A stretch of 64,000 nt of DNA from VRUE01 sp035557635. Its GTDB lineage: Bacteria; Actinomycetota; Thermoleophilia; Solirubrobacterales; 70-9. The stretch covers positions 48,403 through 112,402 of the forward strand of contig DATMDR010000061.1 in the NCBI GenBank assembly GCA_035557635.1, given 5' to 3'. A model generated the notes under the pieces. The model had not been told where the DNA came from. It saw only the letters and a program-made list of their open reading frames with translations, and did not search any database. Shown here one piece after another: positions 32,326-41,075 of the stretch (its first letter is position 1; each line of letters opens with the position of its first letter). The translations under genes and the position numbers were made by a program.

Positions 32326-32946
32326 TCACGAGTTCTTGATGACGATGCCCTCGAGAATCTGCGCCGCGGTCTCGGTGGCGTCGATCGCGTTCTCCAGCAC
32401 GGCGAAGATGTCCTTCCAGCGGATCACGACCATCGGGTCGATCCCGTTGGAGAAGAGCGAGGCGACGGCGTCGCGGGAGATCCTGTCTCCTTCGTTCTCG
32501 AGCCGGTGGATCTCGATCCAGTATTTCTCCAGGCCCTTGAAGTTCCGCAAGAACTCCAGCGCCTCGGCCAGCTGCTCGCAGGAGGCGACGAGCACTTTGG
32601 TCAGCGCCCCGGCCTGCTCCATCGGGGCCTCGATCTTGTAGAGGCCGAGAAAGTCGGCGGCCTCCTCCGTGTAGTCGACGATGTCGTCCATCTGCGTCGC
32701 CAGGCCGTAGATGTCCTCGCGGTCGATCGGGGTGACGAAGGTGTGGTTGAGCCGCTGGACGATGTCGTGCGTGATCCGGTCGCCCTCCTGCTCGGCCTTG
32801 AGGATGTCCCGCCCGAGGCCGCCTGCATCGGGCCAGGTGCCCATCATCTCGTCGAGCAGGCGGGCTGCGTGAAGGGCGTTCTGGCCGGCCTCTACGAAGA
32901 GCTCGAAGAAGGCGCTGTCACGCGGCAGGAGGGAGAGCCGGGGCAC
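32326..32946 (-). CDS. DUF47/PhoU-like Pit accessory protein
   Basis: 206-aa all-helical protein of the DUF47 (YkaA) family: FFELFVEAGQNALHAARLL, EQEGDRITHDIVQRLN and ENEGDRISRDAVASLF are its two E-x2-GDRI metal-binding repeats, as in PhoU. It regulates or partners Pit permeases and is commonly encoded just before pit, as here. It lies 38 bases downstream of ppk1. Confidence 0.9.
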   Translation of the reverse strand: MPRLSLLPRDSAFFELFVEAGQNALHAARLLDEMMGTWPDAGGLGRDILKAEQEGDRITHDIVQRLNHTFVTPIDREDIYGLATQMDDIVDYTEEAADFLGLYKIEAPMEQAGALTKVLVASCEQLAEALEFLRNFKGLEKYWIEIHRLENEGDRISRDAVASLFSNGIDPMVVIRWKDIFAVLENAIDATETAAQILEGIVIKNS

Positions 32947-32984
32947 GGACTCATCCTATTGCTCGCCCCCGCCGCCTTAGAGGC

Positions 32985-35153
32985 TCACCCGGCGGTGGCG
33001 GCGAGCTGCTCGGCGGCGCGGGCGGCGTGGCGTTCGCGGAGCTCCCGCTGGACGTCGTGCCGCTCCCCTTCCACCGCGTGCAGCCGGGTCCAAGCCCCGT
33101 TCGCGTCGAGCTCCCAGGCGTTGGCGTTCTCGGCAAAGCAGCGCTCGAGCACGTCGAGCAGTTCGACCCTGGGCGCCTCGTCCTCGACCGGCGTCACCAG
33201 CTCGACCCGGCTGTCGAGGTTGCGCGGCATCAGGTCGGCGGAGCCGATCAGGACCCGGGTGTCCGCACCGCGCTGGAAGGAGTAGACGCGGGAGTGCTCG
33301 AGGAAGCGGCCGACGATCGAGACGACGCGGATGTTCTCCGAGACGCCCTCGACGCCGGGCCGCAGGCAGCAGATCCCGCGCACGTTGAGGTCCACGCGCA
33401 CGCCCGCCTGCGAGGCCTCGTAGAGCGCCCTGATGCAGCCCTCGTCGACGAGGGAGTTCATCTTCATCGCGATCCGCGCCTCCTCGCCCGCCCGCTGCGC
33501 CTCCACCGTCTCCTCGATCTCGGCGAGGATGCGGTCGCGCATCGTCGTCGGCGAGACCAGCACCTTGCGGTACTCGGCCGGGCGCCCGTAGCCGGTGAGG
33601 AAGTTGAACATCTCGGCGACGTCGGCGCCGATCTCGGAATCGGCGGTGAAGAGGCCGAAGTCGGTGTAGAGGCGCGCGGTCTTCGGGTGGTAGTTGCCGG
33701 TGCCGATGTGGACGTACTCGCGCACCCGCTCGCCCTCGCGGCGGACGACGAGGATCGCCTTGACGTGGGTCTTCAGGCCGGGAATGCCGTAGACGACGTG
33801 CACGCCGGCCTCCTCCAGCGACTTCGCCCAGTGGATGTTCCCCTCCTCGTCGAAGCGGGCCTTCAGCTCGACCATGCAGACCGCCTGCTTGCCGCGTTCG
33901 GAGGCGCGGATCAGGCCCGGCACCAGCGGCGAGTCGTCGCTGGTCCGGTAGACCGTGTGCTTGATCGCCAGCACTTCGGGGTCGGCCACGGCCTGCTCGA
34001 CGAAGCGCTCGACCGAGGTCGCGAAGGAGTCGTAGGGGTGGTGGACGAGGATGTCGCCCTGGCGGATCGCCGCGAAGATGTCGACCGGCTCGTCGTCCTC
34101 GCCCTGGAGGCGGGGCTGGGTGACCGGCGTCCAGGACGGGTAGCGCAGCTCGGCGTGCCCGGGAAGGTCGGCCATGGCGGTGAGGTCGGCGAGGTCGATC
34201 AGGCCGTCGACGTCGTAGACCTCGCGGTCCTCCAGCCGCAGCGCCTCGATCAGCTGGATGCGCAGCTTCGGGTTCATCCCCGCCGCCACCTCCAGCCGCA
34301 CCACCTCGCCGAAGCGGCGGCGGCGGATCTCGTCCTGCACCGCCCGGACCAAATCGTCGGCCTCGTCGGAGACGGTGAAGTCGGTGTCGCGGGTCACCCT
34401 GAAGTAGCCGTGATCGACGACCTCGGTGCCGGGGAAGAGCGCGTCGAGGTTGGCGGCGATCGCCTCCTCCAGAGGGACGAAGGCCTTGCCCCCCTCGCCC
34501 ACCGGGAGGAAGCGGCCGAGCAGCTCCTTCGGCACCTTGACGCGGGCAATGATCTCGTTGCCGCTCTCCGGATCGCGCAGCAGCACGCCGAGGCTGAGCG
34601 AGAGGTTGGAGATGTAGGGGAAGGGGCGGCCGAGGCCGACCACCAGCGGAGTCAGGGTCGGGAAAACCTGCTCGTGAAAGCGGCTGTCGATCTCGCGGCG
34701 CTCCGCCTCGCTGGCGGAGTCGAGCGAGACGATCCGGATCCCGTGCTCCTCCAGGGCGGGACGCAGCTCGCCCTCGAAGCAGGCGTGGAGACGGCTGTCG
34801 AGCTCCAGGACCCGCGCCTGGATCGCGTCGATCTGCTCTCCGGGCCCGAGCCCGTCGGGCCCGCGCGCGTCGATCCCCGCGTCGAGCTGGTCGAAGAGGC
34901 CGGCGACCCGGACCATGAAGAACTCGTCGAGATTGGAGGCGTAGATCGAGCAGAACCGCACCCGCTCCAGGAGCGGCACCTCGGCGCCCTCGGCGAGTTC
35001 CAGCACCCGCTGGTTGAAGTCGAGCCAGGACAGCTCTCGGTTGAAATAAAGGGCTGGATCGTCGATCCGGCCATCGTACTGTGGCGCCTGCAACGCCCAG
35101 ACCCGCTCAGGCGGCCCGGGCAGGCGCTTGCCGGGCCGTGGGAAGAGACGCAT
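32985..35153 (-). CDS. ppk1: Polyphosphate kinase 1
   Basis: About 722 aa from MRLFPRPGKR at 35153; earlier in-frame ATGs lie deep in the preceding gene. RELSWLDFNQRVLELA marks the N domain. The two PLD-like catalytic domains carry GLKTHVKAILVVRREGE with the phosphorylated His, YVHIGTGNYHPKTARLYTDF, and SIVGRFLEHSRVYSF with the second His. It makes polyphosphate reversibly from ATP at the membrane. It overlaps the PHP-glycosyltransferase gene by 47 bases. With ppx, CHAD, pst and pit alongside, it is the storage arm of the phosphate locus. Confidence 0.95.
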   Translation of the reverse strand: MRLFPRPGKRLPGPPERVWALQAPQYDGRIDDPALYFNRELSWLDFNQRVLELAEGAEVPLLERVRFCSIYASNLDEFFMVRVAGLFDQLDAGIDARGPDGLGPGEQIDAIQARVLELDSRLHACFEGELRPALEEHGIRIVSLDSASEAERREIDSRFHEQVFPTLTPLVVGLGRPFPYISNLSLSLGVLLRDPESGNEIIARVKVPKELLGRFLPVGEGGKAFVPLEEAIAANLDALFPGTEVVDHGYFRVTRDTDFTVSDEADDLVRAVQDEIRRRRFGEVVRLEVAAGMNPKLRIQLIEALRLEDREVYDVDGLIDLADLTAMADLPGHAELRYPSWTPVTQPRLQGEDDEPVDIFAAIRQGDILVHHPYDSFATSVERFVEQAVADPEVLAIKHTVYRTSDDSPLVPGLIRASERGKQAVCMVELKARFDEEGNIHWAKSLEEAGVHVVYGIPGLKTHVKAILVVRREGERVREYVHIGTGNYHPKTARLYTDFGLFTADSEIGADVAEMFNFLTGYGRPAEYRKVLVSPTTMRDRILAEIEETVEAQRAGEEARIAMKMNSLVDEGCIRALYEASQAGVRVDLNVRGICCLRPGVEGVSENIRVVSIVGRFLEHSRVYSFQRGADTRVLIGSADLMPRNLDSRVELVTPVEDEAPRVELLDVLERCFAENANAWELDANGAWTRLHAVEGERHDVQRELRERHAARAAEQLAATAG

Positions 35154-37398
35154 CGATGGCGCGCCGGTAGCCGTCCGCCAGCTGCGCCAGCGCCCGCTCC
35201 CAGGAGCGACCGGCGGCGGCACGAGCCGCGCAAGCGCCGAGGTGCCGGCGTAGCAGCGGCGAGGCGGCGAGCTGGAGGACGGCGCCGGCGAGATGATCGG
35301 CGTCGGGCCCGCAGAGCAGCCCCGTGTGACGGTTCTCGATCAGCGAAGCGGGACCGCCTTCGGCGACGGCGACGACCGGCAGCCCGCTGGCGCCGGCCTC
35401 GACGACCACCTGCCCGTAGGTGTCGGTCTGCGAGCAGAAGAGAAAGAGGTCGGCGCTGGCGTAGGCGCGAGCGAGCTCCTCGCCCTCGAGCCAGCCGAGG
35501 AAGGTGGCTCGCTCGCCGAGCCGCGAGCGCAGCTCACCTTCCTCGGGCCCCCCACCCGCCAGCAAAAGGTGCAGGCGCGGATCGGCGCGGTGCGCCCGCT
35601 CGAAGCTCTCGGCGAGCAGTCCAACCCCCTTCTCGCGCGTCAGCCGGCCGGCGTAGAGGACCTTCACCTCGCCCGGGTACTCGCCCGGGGCGGCCTTGCC
35701 GGGATCGAAGCGAGAGACGTCGACCCCCCGCTCCCAGCGGCCGAGCCGGCTCTGGTCGACCCCGAGCCCGATCAGCGAGCGGTCCGCCGCCGGGCTCGGC
35801 GAGAGAACCGTGGAAGGGGCCCCGTAGAAGGCGCCGAGAGCCGCGGTCGCCATCGCCTCGAGGCCGCCGTCGCCGCTGCGCAGTCCGGCGTAGGCGCCCA
35901 GCTCGGTGTGGTAGCTGCCGACCAGGGGCATGCCCGAGATGCGGCTGAGCATCATCGCGGCGATGCCGGAAGGCCCTGGAGCGGTGACGTGGATCAGGTC
36001 ATAGCGCCCCTCCGCCAGGGTCTCGGCCAGGTCGGGCAACCCCGGCACCCCGAGGCGCATCCCCTCGTAGAAGGGCACCTCGAGCTCGGCGCTGGCCGGG
36101 AGCCGCCGGTCGACGCCGGCGTCGGTGCCGACCACCTCAATCTCGAAGCCGGGCACCCCGTGCTCGCGAATCTGGGCGATCGTCGTGGTCACCCCGTGCA
36201 TCGCCTCGATCCCGTCGGCGATCAGTGCCACCCGCGGCTCGCCACCGCGGGACGAAGCGAGCTTCGACTTCTCGGCACCGAGGAAGACGGTCGGGGGCAC
36301 GTAAGGGACGGCGGGCACCAGCGCCTCGAAGAGCGTCCCGAACGCCGTCGCCGCCCCGCCGCCGGCGAGGGCCGACGCCCCCTGCTGGACCGCACTGCGC
36401 AAGCGCCGCTCGTGGATGCGGCGAGCCCGCCTGTAAAGCGCCGCATGGGAGAAGCCCTCCGACTGGAGGTGGTCGAGGAGGCCCCGCCCGCGCAGCTCCA
36501 GCCCGATCGACCGCAGCCAGGCCTCGAGCAGGGCGCGGGCGTCGTCGGGGCCGATGTCGCTCGCGACCTTGCCCTCGCGCGCCGCGCCCTCGCCGATCGT
36601 CCGCTGCGCGATCTTCAGCATCACCGACGGGTCGACCGCCCCGTCGCTGCCGACTGCATCGTTCAAGGTGAGCGCGCGAGTGGCCAGCGCCATCGCCGCG
36701 TGCGTCCACTTGGCGGCGCTGCCCTGCTCGCCCCCGGCCTCGGCCTCGCCGCGGCGCAGGTGCGAGAGAAACTCTTCCGGCGTGGCGGCGGCCGGCGCCT
36801 CGGTGAAGGTGCGGCCGATGTCCACGCCGGCGTGATCGTCGGAGCCGCCGATGCCGGTGCCGCCATGGGTGTCGATGTAGATGACGGCGGGCATGTTCAG
36901 CTCCGCGGCCCGCGACCCGTTGCGGACCTCCCAGACCGGAAACAGCTCCGCCAGGCGACGCCGGTGGCGGCGGGTCAGGGGGGCGTCCACGTTGTAGAAG
37001 GGATGGGCGAGAGCGCAGGCGATCTCGCTCTCGCGAAGGTAGGCGGCACAGGCCTCCACATCGCCGGAATTGGCCTGCAGCCACTCGTGGTCCCCGGGAG
37101 TGATCCCGTAACAGAGGACGTGCACCGCCTGCGGCTCACCGGCGAAGCGAGCGGTCAGCTCCTCGGAGACGAAGCAATCGGGACGACCGGCCAGCTCCAG
37201 GCAGCCGTCGATCGTGTCGTGGTCGGTGATCGTGACGAAGTCCATGCCACGACGCTTGGCAAGTTCGTAGACCTCCTCCGGCGGGGTCGCGCACTCGGGC
37301 AGCCCGAGCGATCGCTGCACCCCGAGCCGCGAGAGCTGCGAGGCGGTGGAATGGCAATGCATGTCTACTCGGGAAGTCATCGGCGTCTCCCTGCTCAT
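35107..37398 (-). CDS. PHP-domain phosphoesterase fused to GT4 glycosyltransferase
   Basis: 763 aa (757 from the second ATG at 37380, which has AGGGAG before it and is the better start). The N-terminal PHP domain (about 1-250) shows VDMHCHST, FVTITDHDTIDG, CALAHPF and GGSDDHAG, the metal-binding His/Asp set. A helical linker (about 250-370) leads to a GT4 domain: HVTAPGPSGIAAMM, VLYAGRLTREKGVGLLAESF, LLLAGGGPEEGEL, FCSQTDTYGQVVVEAGASG with the E-x7-E motif. The enzyme may build and trim a phosphoglycolipid or glycan. It is the first gene of the operon behind the strongest PHO-box-like array and its end overlaps ppk1. Confidence 0.88.
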   Translation of the reverse strand: MSRETPMTSRVDMHCHSTASQLSRLGVQRSLGLPECATPPEEVYELAKRRGMDFVTITDHDTIDGCLELAGRPDCFVSEELTARFAGEPQAVHVLCYGITPGDHEWLQANSGDVEACAAYLRESEIACALAHPFYNVDAPLTRRHRRRLAELFPVWEVRNGSRAAELNMPAVIYIDTHGGTGIGGSDDHAGVDIGRTFTEAPAAATPEEFLSHLRRGEAEAGGEQGSAAKWTHAAMALATRALTLNDAVGSDGAVDPSVMLKIAQRTIGEGAAREGKVASDIGPDDARALLEAWLRSIGLELRGRGLLDHLQSEGFSHAALYRRARRIHERRLRSAVQQGASALAGGGAATAFGTLFEALVPAVPYVPPTVFLGAEKSKLASSRGGEPRVALIADGIEAMHGVTTTIAQIREHGVPGFEIEVVGTDAGVDRRLPASAELEVPFYEGMRLGVPGLPDLAETLAEGRYDLIHVTAPGPSGIAAMMLSRISGMPLVGSYHTELGAYAGLRSGDGGLEAMATAALGAFYGAPSTVLSPSPAADRSLIGLGVDQSRLGRWERGVDVSRFDPGKAAPGEYPGEVKVLYAGRLTREKGVGLLAESFERAHRADPRLHLLLAGGGPEEGELRSRLGERATFLGWLEGEELARAYASADLFLFCSQTDTYGQVVVEAGASGLPVVAVAEGGPASLIENRHTGLLCGPDADHLAGAVLQLAASPLLRRHLGACAARAAAGRSWERALAQLADGYRRAIDASLPTARQAPARAA

Positions 37399-37437
37399 AT
37401 CGCTTCGGTCTCCTCTAGATTCCGCTAAGAGCAGGGA

Positions 37438-37481
37438 AAGCTTGTGAAAGGGCAGGGAACGACCAGTGAAGATCTCGTGAC
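37438..37481 (-). promoter_or_regulatory. PHO-box-like array, four in-register 11-mers
   Basis: On the minus strand: GTCACGAGATC, TTCACTGGTCG, TTCCCTGCCCT, TTCACAAGCTT. The repeated core is [GT]T[CN][AC]C every 11 bases, about one DNA turn, as in PhoP operators of other actinobacteria (core GTTCACC). It lies 40-80 bases upstream of the PHP-glycosyltransferase start and so probably controls that gene, ppk1, DUF47 and pit. Confidence 0.65.
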
Positions 37482-37490
37482 CGGGAAGCG

Positions 37491-37910
37491 CTAGAGGGAC
37501 TGCTCGAGCGCCGCCCAGGTTCCCTGGCTGGCCTGTGCCTGCACGAGATCGTGAAAGCGGCGGAAGAGCAGCGCACGGCGCGTCCGCAGCAGGGCCTCCA
37601 GGGACTCGATCCCGGCTGCCCGAGGCAGCAGCACGTCGCAGTCGTGCACCTCACCGAGAACGCCCTGCAGCTCCCGGGCCGCGCGGCGGGCGGTGACCGC
37701 GTCGCCGCCGAAGCACTCCTCGGTGATCTCGAGGACGTAGCGCAGCCGCTTCGCCGCGATTCGCAGGTCGTGCTGGGCGCTCGCCGCCCCAGGGTCGAGC
37801 GCCGGCTCGACCAGTGCGCGCAACTCATCGAGCCGGGTCTGGACGATCCGCGCCGGGTTCGGCCTCAGAGGCCCTTCGGGCTCCAGGCCCTTCACTCTGC
37901 GTGCCTTCAC
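37491..37910 (-). CDS. CHAD-domain protein, second half
   Basis: 139 aa forming one four-helix CHAD repeat: VQTRLDELRALVEPAL, HDLRIAAKRLRYVLEIT (His and basic residues of the polyphosphate-binding face), ARELQGVLGEVHDCDVLL. A normal CHAD domain has two such repeats in one chain; here the other is the overlapping upstream gene (ATGA overlap at 37907-37910). The two products should pair into one basic polyphosphate-binding domain. Neighbouring ppx and ppk1 support that role. Confidence 0.82.
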   Translation of the reverse strand: MKARRVKGLEPEGPLRPNPARIVQTRLDELRALVEPALDPGAASAQHDLRIAAKRLRYVLEITEECFGGDAVTARRAARELQGVLGEVHDCDVLLPRAAGIESLEALLRTRRALLFRRFHDLVQAQASQGTWAALEQSL

Positions 37911-38377
37911 GATGCCGCCTCGACCAGCTTCTCGAGTCGGCGGCGCAGCTTCTTCAGCCGCTTGCGCTTCACGAACAGGGCCAGCTCTTCGTTGGCGACC
38001 CGCTGCTCCTCTCGCAGCGACTCGGCCAGGGCCTCGAGCGCACCCCTGTCGGCCTCGGGCAGCTCGCCCCCAAAGCCTTCGAGCAACTCGATCGAGACGT
38101 CGCGGTCGCGGCGCTCCCCGAGCGCGTCGGCCAGCGCCTTGACCCGCTTCAGCGCCTGGCGATGGCGCTTGTGGGGGAAGCAGGACTCGAACACCTCCAT
38201 CGCGGCGCGCAGGCGGCGCGTCGCCACCCGCATGTCGTGGAGCCGCTCGATCTGACCGAGGTCGAGGACGCCGCGCGAGTGCTCGAAGACCTCCGCCGCT
38301 CGCACTTCGACGACCCTTGCCGCGGCGAGCGCGAAGGGCTCACCGCACTCGAGCTCGACCTCGCGGGCGCGTGCCAC
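37907..38377 (-). CDS. CHAD-domain protein, first half
   Basis: 156 aa, the N-terminal CHAD repeat: ERLHDMRVATRRLRAAMEVFESCF with the conserved H-x2-RVxxRRLR motif, then LADALGERRDRDVSIELLEGF. The C-terminal RKRLKKLRRRLEKLVEAA is strongly basic. The stop overlaps the start of the second half by four bases. Whether the split is ancestral or a natural frameshift cannot be told, but both halves keep their motifs and the coupling looks functional. It begins 23 bases after ppx. Confidence 0.82.
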   Translation of the reverse strand: MARAREVELECGEPFALAAARVVEVRAAEVFEHSRGVLDLGQIERLHDMRVATRRLRAAMEVFESCFPHKRHRQALKRVKALADALGERRDRDVSIELLEGFGGELPEADRGALEALAESLREEQRVANEELALFVKRKRLKKLRRRLEKLVEAAS

Positions 38378-38400
38378 GCACGCAGGCTAGCCGACCGCGC

Positions 38401-39312
38401 TCAGGCCACTAGCCGCGCCGGCGAGGAGCCGTTGGCGCTGCCATTGAGCAGGTCGAGGACGACACCCTCGCGCAACCCGCCCTTGCCGATCTGGAGCGGC
38501 TGGCCGAGCAGCTCGGAGAGCTTCTCCAGCAGCAGCACGCCGGTGGCGAGAATCCGCACCCGTTCGGGATCGAGCTCGAAGCGGCGTGCGACGTCCGCCG
38601 CGGGGTCGCCGCAGAGCACGCGGATCCCCCGCTCGAGGGTCTCGTACTCGAGCACGGCGCCGACCAGGCGGCGCAGCGAGGTCGCGCTGCCGCCGACCGC
38701 CACCGCCTGCGCCGGCCGCTCGATCTCGACGCCTTCGAAGATCTCCTCGATGCGGTCGCGGATCTTGCGGATCTCTGCCGCCGAGGGCGGGTCCGATGCG
38801 ATCAGCTCGTCGGCGAGGACACCGGAGCCGACCCGCCAGGAACGGACCTTTTCCACGCCGCCGGGCACGGTGCCGAGGATCACCTCGCTGGAGCCGCCCC
38901 CCACGTCGACCACCCCGACCTTGCCCTCGACCGGGTGGCCGAACGTCTTGGTCGCGCCGATGAAGGAGAGCCGCCCCTCCTCCTCGTCGCTGAGGATGTC
39001 GACCGGGACCCCGGAAGCGGCCGCGATCGCCTCCGCGACCTCCTCCCCGTTGACGGCCTCGCGCACTGCGGCGGTCGCCACCGAGCGGATCGTCTCCGCT
39101 CCCAGCTCCCGCGCCAGGCGGACCTGGGTGGCGACGATCTCGCACACCTCCTCGACCTTCTCCGGCAGGATCGCCCCATCCGGATCGAGCGCCTTGTTGA
39201 TCCGCGTGTAGGCCCGCTGCTCCATCACCTTCTTCAACTGCCCGTCCACCGGCTCCGCAACGAGAAGCCGGGTGGTGTTGGACCCAATATCTATTGCGGC
39301 GTAGAGCGTCAC
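38401..39312 (-). CDS. ppx: Exopolyphosphatase / pppGpp phosphohydrolase family
   Basis: 303 aa, the short Ppx/GppA form of actinobacteria (no C-terminal HD part). The ASKHA fold is shown by AAIDIGSNTTRLLVAE (phosphate 1), TAAVREAVNGEEV, ILSDEEEGRLSF with the catalytic Glu, VVDVGGGSSEVILG (phosphate 2) and AVGGSATSLRRL. It releases phosphate from polyphosphate ends or hydrolyses pppGpp. It is between phoU and the CHAD genes on the same strand, giving the breakdown arm of the locus. Confidence 0.92.
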   Translation of the reverse strand: MTLYAAIDIGSNTTRLLVAEPVDGQLKKVMEQRAYTRINKALDPDGAILPEKVEEVCEIVATQVRLARELGAETIRSVATAAVREAVNGEEVAEAIAAASGVPVDILSDEEEGRLSFIGATKTFGHPVEGKVGVVDVGGGSSEVILGTVPGGVEKVRSWRVGSGVLADELIASDPPSAAEIRKIRDRIEEIFEGVEIERPAQAVAVGGSATSLRRLVGAVLEYETLERGIRVLCGDPAADVARRFELDPERVRILATGVLLLEKLSELLGQPLQIGKGGLREGVVLDLLNGSANGSSPARLVA

Positions 39313-39382
39313 GGCGTCTTTTTCATGTTCCCAGGCGCCCCGGATCTCAACCGTGCGCGCAGTGGCTTCTCGCGGCGGGTGG

Positions 39383-39448
39383 CGCGGATTTGGGGGACCA
39401 CCCCGAGGAAGCTTCAGCTACCGCAGGGGTGGTGGTTCCAAATCCGCG
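39383..39448 (-). terminator. Long interrupted hairpin after phoU
   Basis: CGCGGATTTGG (39383-39393) pairs with CCAAATCCGCG (39438-39448), and ACCACCCC (39397-39404) with GGGGTGGT (39426-39433), leaving a 21-base loop. It starts 23 bases after the phoU stop and before ppx on the same strand. No U-run follows, so it may be a mRNA stabiliser or partial terminator that separates pst-phoU from ppx expression. Confidence 0.6.
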
Positions 39449-39470
39449 ACAGGACCCGCCGCGCCTGGCC

Positions 39471-40166
39471 CTACCCGCTCGGGTGCGAGGCGTCCTCGAA
39501 CTCCCGAAAGAGCCCGGTGACGACGAAGGCGACCTGCTCGCCGATGTCGACGGCGTTGTCGCCGATCCGCTCGATCGCCCGTGCCGCCAGCAACATCGTC
39601 ATCGCCCACTCGCGCTTGTCGGCGTCATCGCCGATCTCGAGCGCCAGCCCGAAGCACTCGCGGTTGAGGTTGTCGACGACGTCGTCCTGGCGCACCAGGT
39701 CGCGAGCCATCTCGACGTCACGATCTTCGAAGGCCCGCTTCGCCTGGCTGATCAGGGTGCGGGTCTGCTTGCCCATGGTCAGGATCCGGCTCACCATCTC
39801 CGGGTCTGCAGGCGGCTCGTTGCCGCTCAGCGGCAGCAGCTTGCAGACGTTCACGCACTGGTCGCCCATCCGCTCGACGCACTTCAGGACGTGCAGCAGG
39901 GCCGAGATCAGCCGCAGGTCGGTCGCCACCGGCGACTGCGTCGCCAGCAAAGCGATCAGCGCCTGGTGAACCTCCAGGTAGCGGCCGTCGATGCGGTCGT
40001 CGTCGGCGATCACCAGCTGGGCCAGCTCGACGTCCTGCTGCTCTACCGCTTCCATCGTCCGTTCCAGCGCAGCGCTGACCAGGTCGAGGCCGCCGAGGGC
40101 GCTTGCCTCCAGCCGCTCCAGCTCTTCCTGGTAGTGGATACGCGTTTCGGCCAAAGGCGGCATCAA
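39471..40166 (-). CDS. phoU: Phosphate signalling regulator PhoU
   Basis: 231 aa, two three-helix PhoU repeats. The metal-binding motifs are in ADDDRIDGRYLEVHQALI, LKCVERMGDQCVNV and ARAIERIGDNAVDIGEQV. PhoU links Pst transporter state to the PhoR/PhoP pathway and limits phosphate uptake. Its start overlaps the pstB stop (ATGA, 40163-40166), so it is the last gene of pstSCAB-phoU. Confidence 0.93.
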   Translation of the reverse strand: MMPPLAETRIHYQEELERLEASALGGLDLVSAALERTMEAVEQQDVELAQLVIADDDRIDGRYLEVHQALIALLATQSPVATDLRLISALLHVLKCVERMGDQCVNVCKLLPLSGNEPPADPEMVSRILTMGKQTRTLISQAKRAFEDRDVEMARDLVRQDDVVDNLNRECFGLALEIGDDADKREWAMTMLLAARAIERIGDNAVDIGEQVAFVVTGLFREFEDASHPSG

Positions 40167-41065
40167 CCAACCTTGCCAGAGACGTAGTCCTCCGTGCGCC
40201 GGTCGGAGGGGTTGGTGAAGACCTTCTCGGTCTCGTCGTACTCGACCAGGCGGCCCCAGCGGTTGTCCTCGTCGGCGTCGAGCTCGACCATGAGGAAGGC
40301 GGTGCGATCGGAGACCCGCGCCGCCTGTTGCATGTTGTGGGTGACGATGACGATCGAGAACTCCTGCTTCAGGTCGATCATCAGGTCCTCGATCTTGCCG
40401 GTCGAGATCGGGTCGAGCGCCGAGCAGGGCTCGTCCATCAGGATCGTGTCGGGCTCGACCGCGATGCAGCGGGCGATGCAGAGGCGCTGCTGCTGGCCGC
40501 CGGAGAGGCCGAAGGCGTTGCTGTCGAGCCGGTCCTTGACCTCGTCCCAGAGCGCCGCGCCGCGCAGGGCTTTCTCGACCGTCGCATCGAGGTCATCCTT
40601 GCGGCCGAGGATGCGCGGGCCGAAGGCGACGTTGTCGTAGATCGACTTGGGGAACGGGTTCGGCTTCTGGAAGACCATCCCGATCAGCTTGCGCACCTGG
40701 ACTGGGTCTACCGCCGGCCCGTAGAGATCCTCGCCGTGGTAGAGCAGCTCGCCCCGCACTTCGGCGCTGGGGATCAGGTCGTTCATCCGGTTGAGGCAGC
40801 GCAGCAGCGTGCTCTTGCCGCATCCCGACGGCCCGATCATCGCGGTCACGTCATTGCGGTGGATGTCCATCGAGATGCCCTTGACCGCGGCGACACCGCC
40901 GTAGAGGACGTCGATGCCCTTCATCTCGAAGACCTTCTCCCTGGAGCCGCTGCCGGTGCTGTGCTGGAACTCCGGCCGCACCGAGATCGCCGCGCGCTCG
41001 GCGGCCGCCTCGCGCGCTTCGCGTCCGGTGCCGGTCCTGCTCTCGTCCCGCGTCATCTCGCTCAC
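40163..41065 (-). CDS. pstB: Phosphate ABC transporter ATP-binding protein
   Basis: 300 aa; the first 40 residues are a charged extension before the ABC domain. Walker A GPSGCGKST, signature LSGGQQQRLCIARC, Walker B TILMDEPCSALD and the H-loop VTHNMQQAARVSD are all intact. MVFQKPNPFPKSIYDNVAFG is the Q-loop typical of PstB. It powers the PstCA permease. An alternative start near MKGIDVLYGGV would remove the extension. Confidence 0.95.
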   Translation of the reverse strand: MSEMTRDESRTGTGREAREAAAERAAISVRPEFQHSTGSGSREKVFEMKGIDVLYGGVAAVKGISMDIHRNDVTAMIGPSGCGKSTLLRCLNRMNDLIPSAEVRGELLYHGEDLYGPAVDPVQVRKLIGMVFQKPNPFPKSIYDNVAFGPRILGRKDDLDATVEKALRGAALWDEVKDRLDSNAFGLSGGQQQRLCIARCIAVEPDTILMDEPCSALDPISTGKIEDLMIDLKQEFSIVIVTHNMQQAARVSDRTAFLMVELDADEDNRWGRLVEYDETEKVFTNPSDRRTEDYVSGKVG

Positions 41066-41075
41066 CCTAGTCCAC

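Noticed and set aside
33027..35948. 973-codon plus-strand frame opposite ppk1
   Set aside because: Mirror of ppk1 codon structure; no domain features, and ppk1 is unambiguous.
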